From Clostridium bornimense (GTDB lineage: Bacteria > Bacillota > Clostridia > Clostridiales > Clostridiaceae), in assembly GCF_000577895.1 (NCBI RefSeq), contig NZ_HG917868.1, positions 62,001-126,000 of the forward strand: a stretch of 64,000 nucleotides of DNA. Reading direction: 5' to 3'. A program made the translations under genes and the position numbers. This document shows positions 34,991-44,454 of this stretch, in pieces. The first letter of the stretch is position 1, and every line of letters starts with the position of its first letter. Under the pieces are notes generated by a model that searched no databases, was not told where the DNA came from, and saw nothing but the letters and a program-made list of their open reading frames with translations.

Positions 34991-35037
34991 GAGGCTGTCG
35001 CAATAGCAAATAAAAATTTGCAGGCGACAGCCTCTTT
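34991..35037 (+). terminator. Terminator in repeat copy D
   Basis: GAGGCTGTCGC (34991-35001) and GCGACAGCCTC (35023-35033) pair perfectly, with CAAATAAAAATTTG in the loop and a short T-run. Terminates the M42 gene. Confidence 0.85.
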
Positions 35038-35055
35038 TAGTGCACAGTGAGTTAT
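34991..35055 (-). repeat. Dispersed intergenic repeat, copy D (short)
   Basis: Only the terminator module plus AGTGCACAGTGA, the same junction as in copy C. The palindromic modules are missing. Confidence 0.6.
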
Positions 35056-35073
35056 AGTAAGCAAGTCCTTGAT

Positions 35074-35760
35074 TTAAAATGTATTTTCACCACTAGATCC
35101 TCGTGTTAAAGATATATTTAGGTTTCCATTTTTACATCTTATCTCATCAATAAATTGTTTTTGATTAATTTCAGGCTTTATTGAAAGATCATAATTTATT
35201 TCAAATAATGATCCGAAATCTCTTGTTCTTATTCTAGAAATATTCCATGATGTAGTGTATCTATTAAGAATATCATCAAATATTCCATCAAAATTTAAAT
35301 CTTCTGGGATAGTTATTTTTAAAGTCATCATTTTAGTTTTTGGTTCAGTAAATTTTGTGATATTTAATATGAACATAACTGCACATAATATCACTGTAAA
35401 AATAATAGCGTATCCTATATATCCCATACCACAAGCTAGTCCAACAGCTAAAGTGAAAAATATATAGGCAATATCTCTAGAATTTCCGGGAGCACTTCTA
35501 AACCTTATTATAGAAAAGGCACCGGCTAAACTGAAAGCTCTAGCTACGTTATTTCCTACTAGAAGAATTATTATTGATATTATTACAGGAAGCATAATAA
35601 GAGTTGTCGTAAAACCTTGTGAATATACTTCTTCCTTGTGTATTTTCATGTAAGATGCACAGATTACTACTCCTAGTATAATAGATGTAAATATTACAAT
35701 TAATGAATTAGTAAAAGTAAAAGATTCTCCTGTTGTTGATTTTATTATTGTTTCTAACAT
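35074..35760 (-). CDS. DUF4956 membrane protein
   Basis: A 228-aa protein with about four transmembrane segments in its first 130 residues (FTSIILGVVICASYMKIHKEEVYSQGF, SLAGAFSIIRFRSAPGNSRDIAY). A soluble C-terminal domain follows with a FEINYDLSIKPEIN strand pair. The central FSIIRFRSAPGN is the family signature. DUF4956 genes commonly adjoin VTC-domain genes, as here, where they overlap by seven bases. The function is unknown; a role with a polyphosphate or surface-polymer machinery is inferred from context. Confidence 0.85.
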   Translation of the reverse strand: MLETIIKSTTGESFTFTNSLIVIFTSIILGVVICASYMKIHKEEVYSQGFTTTLIMLPVIISIIILLVGNNVARAFSLAGAFSIIRFRSAPGNSRDIAYIFFTLAVGLACGMGYIGYAIIFTVILCAVMFILNITKFTEPKTKMMTLKITIPEDLNFDGIFDDILNRYTTSWNISRIRTRDFGSLFEINYDLSIKPEINQKQFIDEIRCKNGNLNISLTRGSSGENTF

Positions 35761-36500
35761 GTTATTTCCCTCGCTATTATTATTTTATTATTTTTTTGTT
35801 TACAAAAGTTCATGTATTCATTGCCATATTTAGAAAAATGAGTGTTATAAATCTTTAATTCGGAAAATATTCTAGTTAACCATAGAGGAATTGAACCTAA
35901 GATTTTAACTTCCATTAGATATTCATCGTTAGGCAAAATTTTTTGCCCATACATACCAGATTGTAAATGGAGATCATGTCTCCTTGTAGTTATATTAGAA
36001 TCAAATGTAATTCTAAAATCGGAATTATCTTTTCCGAAAAAAGCTATTCTTTCATATCCAATATAAACAGTGGGCTGGATTTTTGTATGAGATAGATAAT
36101 AATGAATTTCTTCAATGACTTGTTTACTTACATAGTCATTACATTCAGGTTTTTCTTTAAATTTTAAGAAGTTTGTAGCTTCTTCTAGAGTTAATACAGC
36201 TCTACGTTTACTTACAATACCATTAATTTTCTTTTTAAGTTCTAGAAAAACCGTATCAGTATTTTTTTCTGGAATGGTATAACTTCTAAGTCTAAGCTTT
36301 TCTTTGTAATATGGCTTTGAGATAGAATGCCTTATTACATCACTGTTTTTCGTATCATAGTATATGTTATATATAGAGTAAGTATTATTAATGCAATGTT
36401 TATCGATATTCATATAATTAAGTAATTTAGGTATAAGTTGATCATATTGATCTTTACTTATAATAAATTTCTTTTCATATCGTTTGAATGACTTTATCAA
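35754..36500 (-). CDS. VTC-domain protein (polyphosphate polymerase-like)
   Basis: A 248-aa protein with the VTC tunnel-fold domain. It shows KRYEKKFIISKDQYDQL, IYYDTKNSDVIRHSI, KEKLRLRSY (basic residues lining the tunnel), FLELKKKINGIVSKRR and a late EYLMEVKI with a metal Glu. In yeast Vtc4 this domain makes polyphosphate from ATP; bacterial members are less studied. Ribosome-binding site GGAGG. Cotranscribed with the DUF4956 gene and divergent from the Cthe_2159-like gene. Confidence 0.82.
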   Translation of the reverse strand: MIKSFKRYEKKFIISKDQYDQLIPKLLNYMNIDKHCINNTYSIYNIYYDTKNSDVIRHSISKPYYKEKLRLRSYTIPEKNTDTVFLELKKKINGIVSKRRAVLTLEEATNFLKFKEKPECNDYVSKQVIEEIHYYLSHTKIQPTVYIGYERIAFFGKDNSDFRITFDSNITTRRHDLHLQSGMYGQKILPNDEYLMEVKILGSIPLWLTRIFSELKIYNTHFSKYGNEYMNFCKQKNNKIIIAREITC

Positions 36501-36711
36501 TAGAACCTCCTCACTTTCTATGTAATGTTAACTTTATTTAACATAATAGTTTTACAAAATATAGTTGTTGTGTAGGCAATTTAAAGATTATGTGAAGATT
36601 ATTAAGGAATTTTATAGCTATTGTGGAGTTTGTATATGGTTTTTTGGTATATCCTTTATTTAGGTTAAAGATGATATATAATGAATTTATATATTTGGAA
36701 GGGGAAGATTT

Positions 36712-38025
36712 ATGAAAAGAAAGTTTTTAAGTATTTTAATTGTAATTATGCTAGCCGTTTCTATTTCGGCATGTTCAAAAAATTCAGATAGTACGTCAGG
36801 GAATGATAATATTGTAACTACAGTAGATACATCATCAGATGTAGTTATAGATAAAGATAGTGTAGATACATTTATAAATTTTAATAATAATTCTATAAAT
36901 GTAGAGGGGGATGGTACTACAGTTGATGGAAGTACAGTTACTATAAATTCAGGAGGTACATATTGTCTGCAAGGAACTTTAGATGATGGGCAAGTGATAG
37001 TAAACTCTGCAGATGAAGAAAATGTATACTTACTATTAGCTGAAACAAATATAACTTGTAGTGATAATGCTCCTATATATGTAGTGAAGGCAAAAAACAC
37101 AATTTTAACATTGGCAGAAGGTAGTGTAAATTATATTACTGATGGAACAGAATACAAATTAGAAGATGCGAACTCTAATGAACCTAATGCAGCTATATAT
37201 AGTAAGGATGATCTTACTATTAACGGAAAAGGAAGTTTAATAGTTAATGGTAACTATAATAATGGTATAACTAGCAAAGATGATTTGAAAATAACAGGAG
37301 GAAATATAACTGTTAATGCTACTCATGATGGCATTAGAGGAAAAGATTCAGTAAAAATTAAAGATGGAACAATTATAGTAAATGCTAAAGGTGATGGAAT
37401 AAAGGCTAATAACAGCACTGATAGTGAAAAAGGATATGTACTAATGGAAAATGGTACAGTAGAAATTACTGCTGATGAAGATGGTATACAAGCAGAAGGA
37501 GATGGTATTGATGCTAATGGATCAGTTTATATTAAAGATGGAGTAGTTATAGTAAATGGTCCAGAAGATAACGGAAATGGAGCTTTAGATTATGATGGTA
37601 CATTTGAAATAAGTGGAGGAACATTAATTGCAGCAGGAAGTACAGGAATGGCACAAAGTCCAAGTACAACATCTAGCCAAGGTGCTATAAATGTGATGTT
37701 ACCATCACAAACAGAAGATACAATTGTAAGTGTACAATCAGAAAGTGGAAATGAAATAGTGACTTTCAAGCCATCTAAAAAATATCAATCAGTAATTGTA
37801 TCTACACCGGATATTAAAAATGGATCTAAATATATCGTTTCATATGGAGGAAGTACAAGTAGCGATAATAAAGATGGATTATATACAAATGGATCATATT
37901 CTGGAGGTACACAATTAAGTAGTTTTACATTATCAAGTAATGTAATGACAGTATCTAAGAATGGCGCATCAGTTGGAGGAAATGGAATGAATGGCGGCGG
38001 AATGCCTCAAGGAGGAAGAAGATAA
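36712..38025 (+). CDS. Cthe_2159-like carbohydrate-binding lipoprotein
   Basis: A 437-aa surface lipoprotein. The signal ends at the lipobox VSISAC (Cys about residue 21). The body is built of repeated parallel-beta-helix turns (DDLKITGGNITVNA, DSVKIKDGTIIVNAKGDGIKAN, and so on), as in the polygalacturonate/cellulose-binding Cthe_2159 family. The C-terminus is rich in Gly (GGNGMNGGGMPQGG). It faces the VTC/DUF4956 pair, a common clostridial association that often also includes CotH; no cotH is present here. Confidence 0.82.
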   Translation: MKRKFLSILIVIMLAVSISACSKNSDSTSGNDNIVTTVDTSSDVVIDKDSVDTFINFNNNSINVEGDGTTVDGSTVTINSGGTYCLQGTLDDGQVIVNSADEENVYLLLAETNITCSDNAPIYVVKAKNTILTLAEGSVNYITDGTEYKLEDANSNEPNAAIYSKDDLTINGKGSLIVNGNYNNGITSKDDLKITGGNITVNATHDGIRGKDSVKIKDGTIIVNAKGDGIKANNSTDSEKGYVLMENGTVEITADEDGIQAEGDGIDANGSVYIKDGVVIVNGPEDNGNGALDYDGTFEISGGTLIAAGSTGMAQSPSTTSSQGAINVMLPSQTEDTIVSVQSESGNEIVTFKPSKKYQSVIVSTPDIKNGSKYIVSYGGSTSSDNKDGLYTNGSYSGGTQLSSFTLSSNVMTVSKNGASVGGNGMNGGGMPQGGRR

Positions 38026-38037
38026 GGAGTTATTAAA

Positions 38038-38874
38038 TTAAGAGTGCGACAGCTCATTAAAAATAACTTCTGCCCCTGTTTTAAAGTCATAATCTTTATT
38101 GTTATTTAGGGATTTTACTAGTGACCAACATCCGTTATACATTTTAACAACATAAATATATTTAATAAGTTTATCATAGTATGCTTCGGAGTAATATCCG
38201 AAGTATTTTTTTATTAAAAGTTTTCTAGAACTGTCTTCTAATAGCCATGCTATTGTGGCTAGGTCAAAGAAAATATCACCTCTAGCAGCAAATTCATAAT
38301 CAACGATATATAAGCTTTTATCTGTTAATAAAATATTTGATGGGTTCAAGTCATTATGACATAAACCTTCCATATATGAATTTTTAACATGAGCTTCTAT
38401 GATATCTAAATTTTTTAAAAGATCTAAAATATATGGAACGGTATTAAAAAAGTAATCTTTGTTAGAGAAAATTATTTTTCTTATTTCAGCAAAGGGATTA
38501 AATACATTTGTTGAAGTTAAGCTATGAAGAGTTTTAAGTTTTTTAGTTAATAAAGTTATAAAGGTTTCACTATTAGATTCTTTTTCTGTTGGCATTCTAC
38601 CATCGATCCAGTCCATTAATAGATTTCTAGTTGAAGAATCGAAATATATAACCGATGGAGAGATATTAAGATCACTAGCTTTTTTTAATATGTTAGTTTC
38701 TTCATTAATATCATTATAGATATATGATGATGAAGAAATACGTACAAAATAATTAAAATTATTATAGGTTATTTTAAAATTATCATTATTTAAGCCTCCA
38801 ATAGGAATTATAGTAGAAATATCGCATTTATTATGAAAGGCAGAAAAAAGTAAATTATTTATTGCTACATTCAT
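38038..38874 (-). CDS. Aminoglycoside phosphotransferase/choline-kinase-like protein
   Basis: A 278-aa protein-kinase-like small-molecule kinase. The N-lobe is NDNFKITYNNFNYFVRI, the catalytic loop is LCHNDLNPSNILL (HxDxxxxN) and the metal-binding IVDYEFAARGDIFFDLA is present. The LicA/choline-kinase subfamily shares GLxHNDLxPxNIL and DYEyA. The substrate is unresolved (choline, ethanolamine or another hydroxyl compound). Convergent with the Cthe_2159-like gene, 12 bases apart. Confidence 0.8.
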   Translation of the reverse strand: MNVAINNLLFSAFHNKCDISTIIPIGGLNNDNFKITYNNFNYFVRISSSSYIYNDINEETNILKKASDLNISPSVIYFDSSTRNLLMDWIDGRMPTEKESNSETFITLLTKKLKTLHSLTSTNVFNPFAEIRKIIFSNKDYFFNTVPYILDLLKNLDIIEAHVKNSYMEGLCHNDLNPSNILLTDKSLYIVDYEFAARGDIFFDLATIAWLLEDSSRKLLIKKYFGYYSEAYYDKLIKYIYVVKMYNGCWSLVKSLNNNKDYDFKTGAEVIFNELSHS

Positions 38875-38918
38875 GATGAATAATCCTTTCTTTATATATA
38901 TAAATAATTATAAATATA

Positions 38919-38967
38919 AAAAATATCTTGTGTAAACTGACATAATGAGATTACACAAGATATTTTA
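38919..38967 (-). terminator. Terminator of the EamA transporter gene
   Basis: AAAATATCTTGTGTAA pairs with TTACACAAGATATTTT around an approximately 15-nt loop, immediately after the stop codon. Confidence 0.75.
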
Positions 38968-39924
38968 TTAATAAGATAAATTTTTATGACGTTCATTAAT
39001 AAGAGGAGGAAGTAATGATGCTAATGAGCCTATTAAGATAAAAATAATTCCTAAAATCATATTTAGTGGAATAACTTCTTTTAGAATAATTAGAGCAAGT
39101 ATAGGTGATAAAATTGGTTTAAAGAAAAACACTAAAGATGTAGTATTGGCTGAAGTTACTTCCATAGCTTTAAAATATAGAGCATATCCAATGCCAGTTA
39201 CACAGATGAATACATATAAAACATTTGGAAGAGTATCAAGAGTATAGCCACTTAAAATAGGAATTTCAGCAAATTTGTTAAGATTCAAGCTTTTTAATAC
39301 ATCAGAGATAATATTTAAATGACTTAATAAAGAAAGAATTAGCATTTCTAAGCCTCCTAGTATAAAACTAAAACAAGTTACAACAATTCCTCCAAATTTA
39401 GCACAAGATTTTTTTCCTAGGACACCATAGATTGCAAATGTAATTGCAGCTAATAGTGTTAAGATTATGCCAGTTATAGATAATTTAGTGTTTAGTGGAT
39501 TAATGATTACTATAATACCTAATAATTCTAAGACTAATGCAATTATATTATGCTTATAAATTTTTTCTTTTAACACTATATATGCAAAGATCATTACAAA
39601 GATAGGGTTGCAGCTAAATAAAACAGAAACGACAGAAGCTTTAGTATTCATTACAGCTAACTGATAAAAAGTCATACTTATTACTACACATGTAAGGCCA
39701 AGTAATGAAAAAGTCTTTATATCTTTAGGTGTAAGTGAAATTTTTTTTGATTTTAATGCTTTTAGGGCAAAAGGTAGTAAGATTATGCCGCCGATTAAAA
39801 ATCTACTGAAATTAAGTTGGATAGGATTAAAATTCTCGGAAATAGTTTTTAAAGCAATTTCCATAGTACTAAATAGAAAAGTAGTAATTCCAATATAGAT
39901 GAATCCTTTTTTCAATTTCAACAC
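38968..39924 (-). CDS. EamA-family (DMT) transporter
   Basis: A 318-aa membrane protein with ten transmembrane segments in two EamA halves (about 10-140 and 155-305). The first half has FLFSTMEIALKTISENFNPIQLNFSRFLIGG and the second VFFFKPILSPILALIILKE. Family members export or import amino acids and metabolites; the substrate cannot be assigned. The ribosome-binding site AGGAAG lies upstream. No obvious operon partner. Confidence 0.85.
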   Translation of the reverse strand: MLKLKKGFIYIGITTFLFSTMEIALKTISENFNPIQLNFSRFLIGGIILLPFALKALKSKKISLTPKDIKTFSLLGLTCVVISMTFYQLAVMNTKASVVSVLFSCNPIFVMIFAYIVLKEKIYKHNIIALVLELLGIIVIINPLNTKLSITGIILTLLAAITFAIYGVLGKKSCAKFGGIVVTCFSFILGGLEMLILSLLSHLNIISDVLKSLNLNKFAEIPILSGYTLDTLPNVLYVFICVTGIGYALYFKAMEVTSANTTSLVFFFKPILSPILALIILKEVIPLNMILGIIFILIGSLASLLPPLINERHKNLSY

Positions 39925-39999
39925 TTCCTATAAATTATATATTGTACAACAATATTATACATCTAGTTACAGATGTGTTAAATATTAAGTGAAGAGAAA

Positions 40000-40285
40000 G
40001 TAGCTGAGGCGTAATAGTGAATAGTTAAGGTTAATCTTCCTCGGCGTGGAAAATATTATAGTCCTGCGGACAGCAAAAGTATTTGAGAATAGTAATGAAA
40101 GTACAAATTTCATTGGTTCCATGTAAGACAGGAGTATAAATTTAATTCTAATTATGAAATAAGAATCAACAACAAAGTAATAACACTATATTTATAATTT
40201 CCACCACAATTGAGAATCGTGAATTGAGAATTGAAAAAGGGCCTCGCTCACGAAATTTAATAGTTATCGCGATAGCCCCTTATAA
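40000..40285 (+). repeat. Dispersed intergenic repeat, copy E
   Basis: A long copy. In plus orientation it shows TTAAGGTTAATCTTCC, GTGGAAAATATTATAGTCCTGCGGACAGC, AATGAAAGTACAAATTTCATT, TTTCCACC, CAATTGAGAATCGTGAATTG and the terminator module next to the HAD gene end. It fills the approximately 360-bp gap between the EamA and HAD genes, and I see nothing else there. Confidence 0.65.
40236..40282 (-). terminator. Terminator in repeat copy E
   Basis: On the minus strand AAGGGGCTATCGC pairs with GCGAGGCCCTT (imperfect), then TTTTTC. It ends the HAD gene. Confidence 0.7.
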
Positions 40286-40288
40286 CAT

Positions 40289-40942
40289 CTAAATTACATC
40301 TTCAAGTTCAGAATATTCCTTTATAAACTTGTCCGCATTTAGTTTAATTTCTTCTCTTTGATATAGAGAAGAATCATCAGAGATAGCAACTACTTTCATA
40401 CCAGCTTTTTTAGCACTTTTTACTGCTGGTAATATATCTTCAAATACTACACAGTTAGAAGGTTCTACACCTATAAGTTCAGCAGCTTTTAAAAATACAT
40501 CAGGCTCTGATTTTGGCTTTCCAACTTCATCAGTTATAACAATAGCATCAAACAAATCATATATTTCAAATTTTTTAAGAGCTACTTCTAATAAAGGTCT
40601 ACAATTGCTTGTAGCTAATGCAAGTTTTGTTCCGGAAGCTTTAAGATTCTTTAAAAATGTAGGAACGCCTTCTTTAACTTGTACATTTTCTAGATATTCA
40701 GTATAGGCCATTGTATTCCATTCTTCCATAATCTCATCTATGGTTTCTGGAAGTGAAAATGTTTTTTTAAAATATCTAGCACAATCTATAAAACTTAAAT
40801 GTTCAATTTCCGATTTTAAGTTTTCTGGCATAGGAATATTTCTTTTCTTTAAATAATCTATATCAACCTTAAGCCATACCCACATAGAATCGATTAGAGT
40901 TCCGTCCATGTCAAATATAGCTCCTTGTATGTCTTTTAGCAT
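40289..40942 (-). CDS. HAD-superfamily phosphatase (beta-phosphoglucomutase-like)
   Basis: A 217-aa hydrolase with motif I DMDGTLIDS, a helical cap, motif II LATSNC, motif III lysine in VGKPKSEPDVFLKA, and motif IV VFEDILPAVKSAKKAG. The cap and length fit the beta-phosphoglucomutase/phosphatase subfamily, but the substrate is not predictable. I start at ATG 40942 because AGAGGTGAT precedes it; the longer start at 40969 lacks a site. Confidence 0.87.
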   Translation of the reverse strand: MLKDIQGAIFDMDGTLIDSMWVWLKVDIDYLKKRNIPMPENLKSEIEHLSFIDCARYFKKTFSLPETIDEIMEEWNTMAYTEYLENVQVKEGVPTFLKNLKASGTKLALATSNCRPLLEVALKKFEIYDLFDAIVITDEVGKPKSEPDVFLKAAELIGVEPSNCVVFEDILPAVKSAKKAGMKVVAISDDSSLYQREEIKLNADKFIKEYSELEDVI

Positions 40943-41009
40943 CTTATCACCTCTATGGTAATATATCATAGTATAAATATATTTTCTATAGTGAAATAAA
41001 TAGTACTAT

Positions 41010-41233
41010 TATATGATTCACAATTCATAAAGGGCAATTTACAATTAAGGTTAATTTTCCATAGAGGGAAAATATTAGAGTCCTTCGGACAGTAATTGTG
41101 TTAATAAGCTTATGATGTCTCATTTATAACCTCAGAAATTCCGCAGGAATTTCCACCTTAATTGAAAATTGCGAATTAAAAAAAGAGACTGTCGCCTACA
41201 AATTTTCATTTGTTATTGCTACAGCCTCTTTGT
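41010..41233 (+). repeat. Dispersed intergenic repeat, copy F
   Basis: A near-complete copy: ATTCACAATTCATAA, AAGGTTAATTTTCCATAGAGGGAAAATATTAGAGTCCTTCGGACAG, the palindrome GAAATTCCGCAGGAATTTCC, TTAATTGAAAATTGCGAATT and the terminator module, which adjoins the DUF1450 gene end. Confidence 0.7.
41182..41231 (-). terminator. Terminator in repeat copy F
   Basis: AAAGAGACTGT pairs with ACAGCCTCTTT (one mismatch), with CAAATTTTCATTTG in the loop. It ends the DUF1450 gene. Confidence 0.8.
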
Positions 41234-41243
41234 AATTTATAAA

Positions 41244-41438
41244 TTATAATTCAAGTCTTTCTTTAAGAGCTTCAATTAAAGATTCTTCACTAATTGCTTC
41301 TATTAATTCATCATCGAAGTATGCAACGTGAGATTGACCACACATACCGATGCAACCTTCATCTACATTTTCTTCGCCAACGATTTCTTTTAATTCTTCA
41401 ATGTCAACATCTGAACAGAATGGACAAATTCTAATCAT
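41244..41438 (-). CDS. DUF1450 family protein (YuzB-like, 64 aa)
   Basis: A small acidic protein with Cys in ICPFCSDVD and GCIGMCGQSH, which could bind a metal or an iron-sulphur cluster. It resembles the DUF1450/YuzB family of Firmicutes, of unknown function. Ribosome-binding site GGAGG. It lies divergent from and about 250 bp away from the feo operon. Confidence 0.8.
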   Translation of the reverse strand: MIRICPFCSDVDIEELKEIVGEENVDEGCIGMCGQSHVAYFDDELIEAISEESLIEALKERLEL

Positions 41439-41694
41439 AATATATTACCTCCATAAATGACTTTTATCTAGTGTATTAGTTCACAAATATAATAGCCCCT
41501 TTCTAAATAAAAATCAACACAAAATTATATATAAAAAATATGGAATAAATTAAAGCTTAGGAAATAATAATTAATAATAAAAGAAATAAATTTTCAAATG
41601 TAATTGATAATTAGTTGCAATAAGAAAAAATAAGTGGTAAGCTAATTACATAGAGTTACAGTAATGGTTAAATTTTATGAAAAGAGATGATTAG

Positions 41695-41958
41695 ATGTTA
41701 TTACAAATTCTAAGTTTGTTATATGAAAAAGGTAACTTTTCAACTAGTTTTATATCAAAGGAATTGGGATTACCAACGGCTATGGTAGAGGATATAAAAA
41801 ATAAGCTTATAAGCTCAGGATATATAAGACAAGCATCTTGTGATACATCAATGTGTGAAAAGTGTTCTTGTGGATGTAGTACTAAAATGTTAAATGACAA
41901 AATAAATTGGGAAATAACTGATAAAGGTTATAAAGTTTTAAAAAAGATGGAGGCATGA
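41695..41958 (+). CDS. FeoC-like winged-helix protein
   Basis: An 87-aa protein with an N-terminal winged-helix (LQILSLLYEKGNFSTSFISKELGLPTAMVEDIKNKL) and a Cys-rich loop (CDTSMCEKCSCGC). FeoC proteins of this architecture regulate or stabilise FeoB, and the Cys cluster is thought to sense iron or redox state. It opens the feo operon and overlaps the next start region. Upstream, TGATAATTAG near 41607 resembles a Fur half-site only. Confidence 0.75.
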   Translation: MLLQILSLLYEKGNFSTSFISKELGLPTAMVEDIKNKLISSGYIRQASCDTSMCEKCSCGCSTKMLNDKINWEITDKGYKVLKKMEA

Positions 41959-41960
41959 TT

Positions 41961-42182
41961 ATGAAAACTTTGGAGCAATTAAATATTGGAGATAAGATGA
42001 TAGTTAAGAATTTAAGTAAAGAAAGCACAGTAAGAAGAAGACTATTAGACATGGGAATAACACCTGGAGTTTCTCTAGAGGTTACGGGAAAGGCTCCATT
42101 TGGAGATCCTATAGAAATTTTAGTAAGAGGCTATAAACTTAGTCTTAGAAAAAATGAAGCAGAAAGTGTAATGGGAGAATAG
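41961..42182 (+). CDS. feoA: FeoA-domain protein (first)
   Basis: A 73-aa SH3-like FeoA protein (MKTLEQLNIGDKMIVKNL, RRRLLDMGITPGVSLEVTGKAPFGDPIEILVRGYKLSLRKNEA), which supports FeoB. I choose the ATG at 41961 because GGAGG lies seven bases upstream; the ATG at 41955 is too close. It overlaps no gene and follows feoC by two bases. Confidence 0.9.
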   Translation: MKTLEQLNIGDKMIVKNLSKESTVRRRLLDMGITPGVSLEVTGKAPFGDPIEILVRGYKLSLRKNEAESVMGE

Positions 42183-42193
42183 GAGATGATTTT

Positions 42194-42415
42194 ATGATAA
42201 TGCCAATGACTGCTGCAAAAGAAGGAAATATAGTACAAGTTAAAGCCATAGCAAAGAAAGATGGATTAACAAAGAGACTTTCGGAGCTTGGAATTATATC
42301 GGGAAATCATATAAAAATAATTAAAAATGATGGTAGAAGTTTAATTGTAGCTATTGAGGAAAGTAGATTTGCTTTAGATAATAATTTAGCTAAAGATATA
42401 ATGATTGCGATATAA
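42194..42415 (+). CDS. feoA: FeoA-domain protein (second)
   Basis: A second, divergent FeoA protein of 73 aa (GNIVQVKAIAKKDGLTKRLSELGIISGNHIKIIKNDGRSLIVAIEESRFALDNNLAKDI). Two FeoA proteins before FeoB are usual in clostridia. Ribosome-binding site AGGAG eight bases upstream. Confidence 0.9.
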   Translation: MIMPMTAAKEGNIVQVKAIAKKDGLTKRLSELGIISGNHIKIIKNDGRSLIVAIEESRFALDNNLAKDIMIAI

Positions 42416-42436
42416 GATTAGATATGGAGGATGAGT

Positions 42437-44446
42437 ATGAAGACTATAGCATTAGCAGGGAATCCTAACTGCGGTAAAACAAGTTTATTTAACATTTTAA
42501 CAAAAGCAAGACAGCATGTTGGAAATTGGCCGGGAGTTACAGTTGAAAAAAAGGAAGGAATTTTAAAATATAAAGGAAAAGAATATACTATAATAGATCT
42601 TCCAGGGACATATAGTTTAGGGGCATATTCTGAAGATGAAATTATAGCAAGAAATTATATAATTGAAGAAAAACCAGATGTGGTTATAAATGTAGTAGAT
42701 GCTAGTAATATTGAAAGAAATTTATATTTAACAATGCAATTGTTAGAAATGGGAACAAAAGTTGTACTAGCTTTAAATATGATGGATGAGGCAAAAAATA
42801 AAGAAATTGAAATTAATATAAAAGAAATTTCAAAAAGTTTAGGAATACCAGTAGTTCCTACTATTGCATTAAAAAATGAAGGTATAGATAAATTAATAGA
42901 AGCCAGTATAAGTGATAGTATAAATAGCTCTAATTTAGATATTAATTATGGAGATACTATAACTAATAGTATAAAAACTATTAAAGAAACTATAGATAAG
43001 TCAAAAAAGAGTACTGATATACCATCAGAATGGGCTGCATTAAAATTATTAGAGAATGATGATTATATAAAGAAGCAACTTAATGTAGAAGGTAATAAAG
43101 ATTTAAAAAATATTTTAGATAAGTGTAATAAAGATATTGAAGATGATATTGGTTTCGAAGGTGAAATGGCTATTGTTAATGAAAGATATTCTGTTATAGG
43201 AGATATAGTAGCTAAATCTGTAGTAAGAAATGAAAGGCATAAAGAAACTATTACAGATAAAATAGATAAAGTTGTAACTAATAAATTTCTAGGAATTCCG
43301 ATTTTCGCTTTAGTTATGTTTTTGCTTTATAAGATAACATTTTTTGCAGGGGCAGGACTTCAAGAGTGGGTTGATGGACTTATAGGAACATTAGGAGAGA
43401 AAGTAGTAGATGCATTAGCTTCTATGGGAGCTCCAGAATTATTACAAGGTTTTGTTGGTGATGGACTTTTCGGAGGAGTAGGAGCTGTAATTAGCTTCTT
43501 ACCATTAATTATGGTTATGTATATATTACTTGGTATATTAGAAGATAGTGGATATATGGCTAGAGCGGCATATGTTATGGACAAGCTTATGAGGGCATTA
43601 GGTTTACATGGTAAAACTTTTGTATCAATGCTTGTAAGTGTAGGATGTAATGTTCCGGGAATCATGGCTACAAGAACTTTAGAAAATAAAAAAGATAGAA
43701 TGATAGCAATACTTATAAATCCATTTATATCTTGTGGAGCAAGATTACCTATATATGCATTATTTATAAGTGCATTTTTTGAAAAACATGAGGCATTAAT
43801 TTTATTTTCACTTTATGTAGTTGGAATAATAGTAGCACTTATAATGGGTAAATTATTTAGTAAAACTTTATTTAAGGGAGAACCATCGTATTTTGTAATG
43901 GAACTTCCAAGTTATAAACTACCATCAATAAGAAATGTACTTTTATTAATGTGGGATAAAGCAGGGGCCTTCGCTAAAAAGGCAGGAGTTGTTATACTTC
44001 CAGTTATGATAGTATTGTGGGCATTATCAAGTTTACCAGTAGGGGTTGAAGCAAATAGTGAAGAATCATTATTGGGTATTATAGGAAGTGCTATAGCACC
44101 AATATTTAAGCCAGCAGGTTTCGGAACATGGCAAGCAGGAATATCTCTTTTAACAGGAATATTAGCTAAAGAAACAGTAGTAGGAACTATGGGATTAATT
44201 TATGCAGGAGTAGAGGAAGGTGCAGGAGTAGTAGCTGCAATACAAGGAGTATTTACACCACTATCTGCTATGTCATTTATGGTTATGTCATTATTATATA
44301 CACCATGCTTAGTTGCATTAGGAGCAATAAAAAGAGAAACAAACTCTTGGAAATGGACTATTTTCGCAGCGGTATATACTTTCGTAGTAGCATGGATACT
44401 ATCAGTACTAGTATTCCAAATAGGATCACTTTTAGGATTCGCTTAA
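42437..44446 (+). CDS. feoB: Ferrous iron transporter FeoB
   Basis: The product is 669 aa. It has an N-terminal G domain with [19 protein letters not shown] and NMMDEAK, then a helical guanine-dissociation-inhibitor region (about 170-280). A transmembrane domain follows with the paired gate motifs [32 protein letters not shown] and [13 protein letters not shown]. It imports Fe(II) in anoxic conditions. I start at ATG 42437 with GGAGG six bases upstream. Last gene of the operon; repeat copy G follows. Confidence 0.95.
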   Translation: MKTIALAGNPNCGKTSLFNILTKARQHVGNWPGVTVEKKEGILKYKGKEYTIIDLPGTYSLGAYSEDEIIARNYIIEEKPDVVINVVDASNIERNLYLTMQLLEMGTKVVLALNMMDEAKNKEIEINIKEISKSLGIPVVPTIALKNEGIDKLIEASISDSINSSNLDINYGDTITNSIKTIKETIDKSKKSTDIPSEWAALKLLENDDYIKKQLNVEGNKDLKNILDKCNKDIEDDIGFEGEMAIVNERYSVIGDIVAKSVVRNERHKETITDKIDKVVTNKFLGIPIFALVMFLLYKITFFAGAGLQEWVDGLIGTLGEKVVDALASMGAPELLQGFVGDGLFGGVGAVISFLPLIMVMYILLGILEDSGYMARAAYVMDKLMRALGLHGKTFVSMLVSVGCNVPGIMATRTLENKKDRMIAILINPFISCGARLPIYALFISAFFEKHEALILFSLYVVGIIVALIMGKLFSKTLFKGEPSYFVMELPSYKLPSIRNVLLLMWDKAGAFAKKAGVVILPVMIVLWALSSLPVGVEANSEESLLGIIGSAIAPIFKPAGFGTWQAGISLLTGILAKETVVGTMGLIYAGVEEGAGVVAAIQGVFTPLSAMSFMVMSLLYTPCLVALGAIKRETNSWKWTIFAAVYTFVVAWILSVLVFQIGSLLGFA

Positions 44447-44454
44447 TCAGAGCA

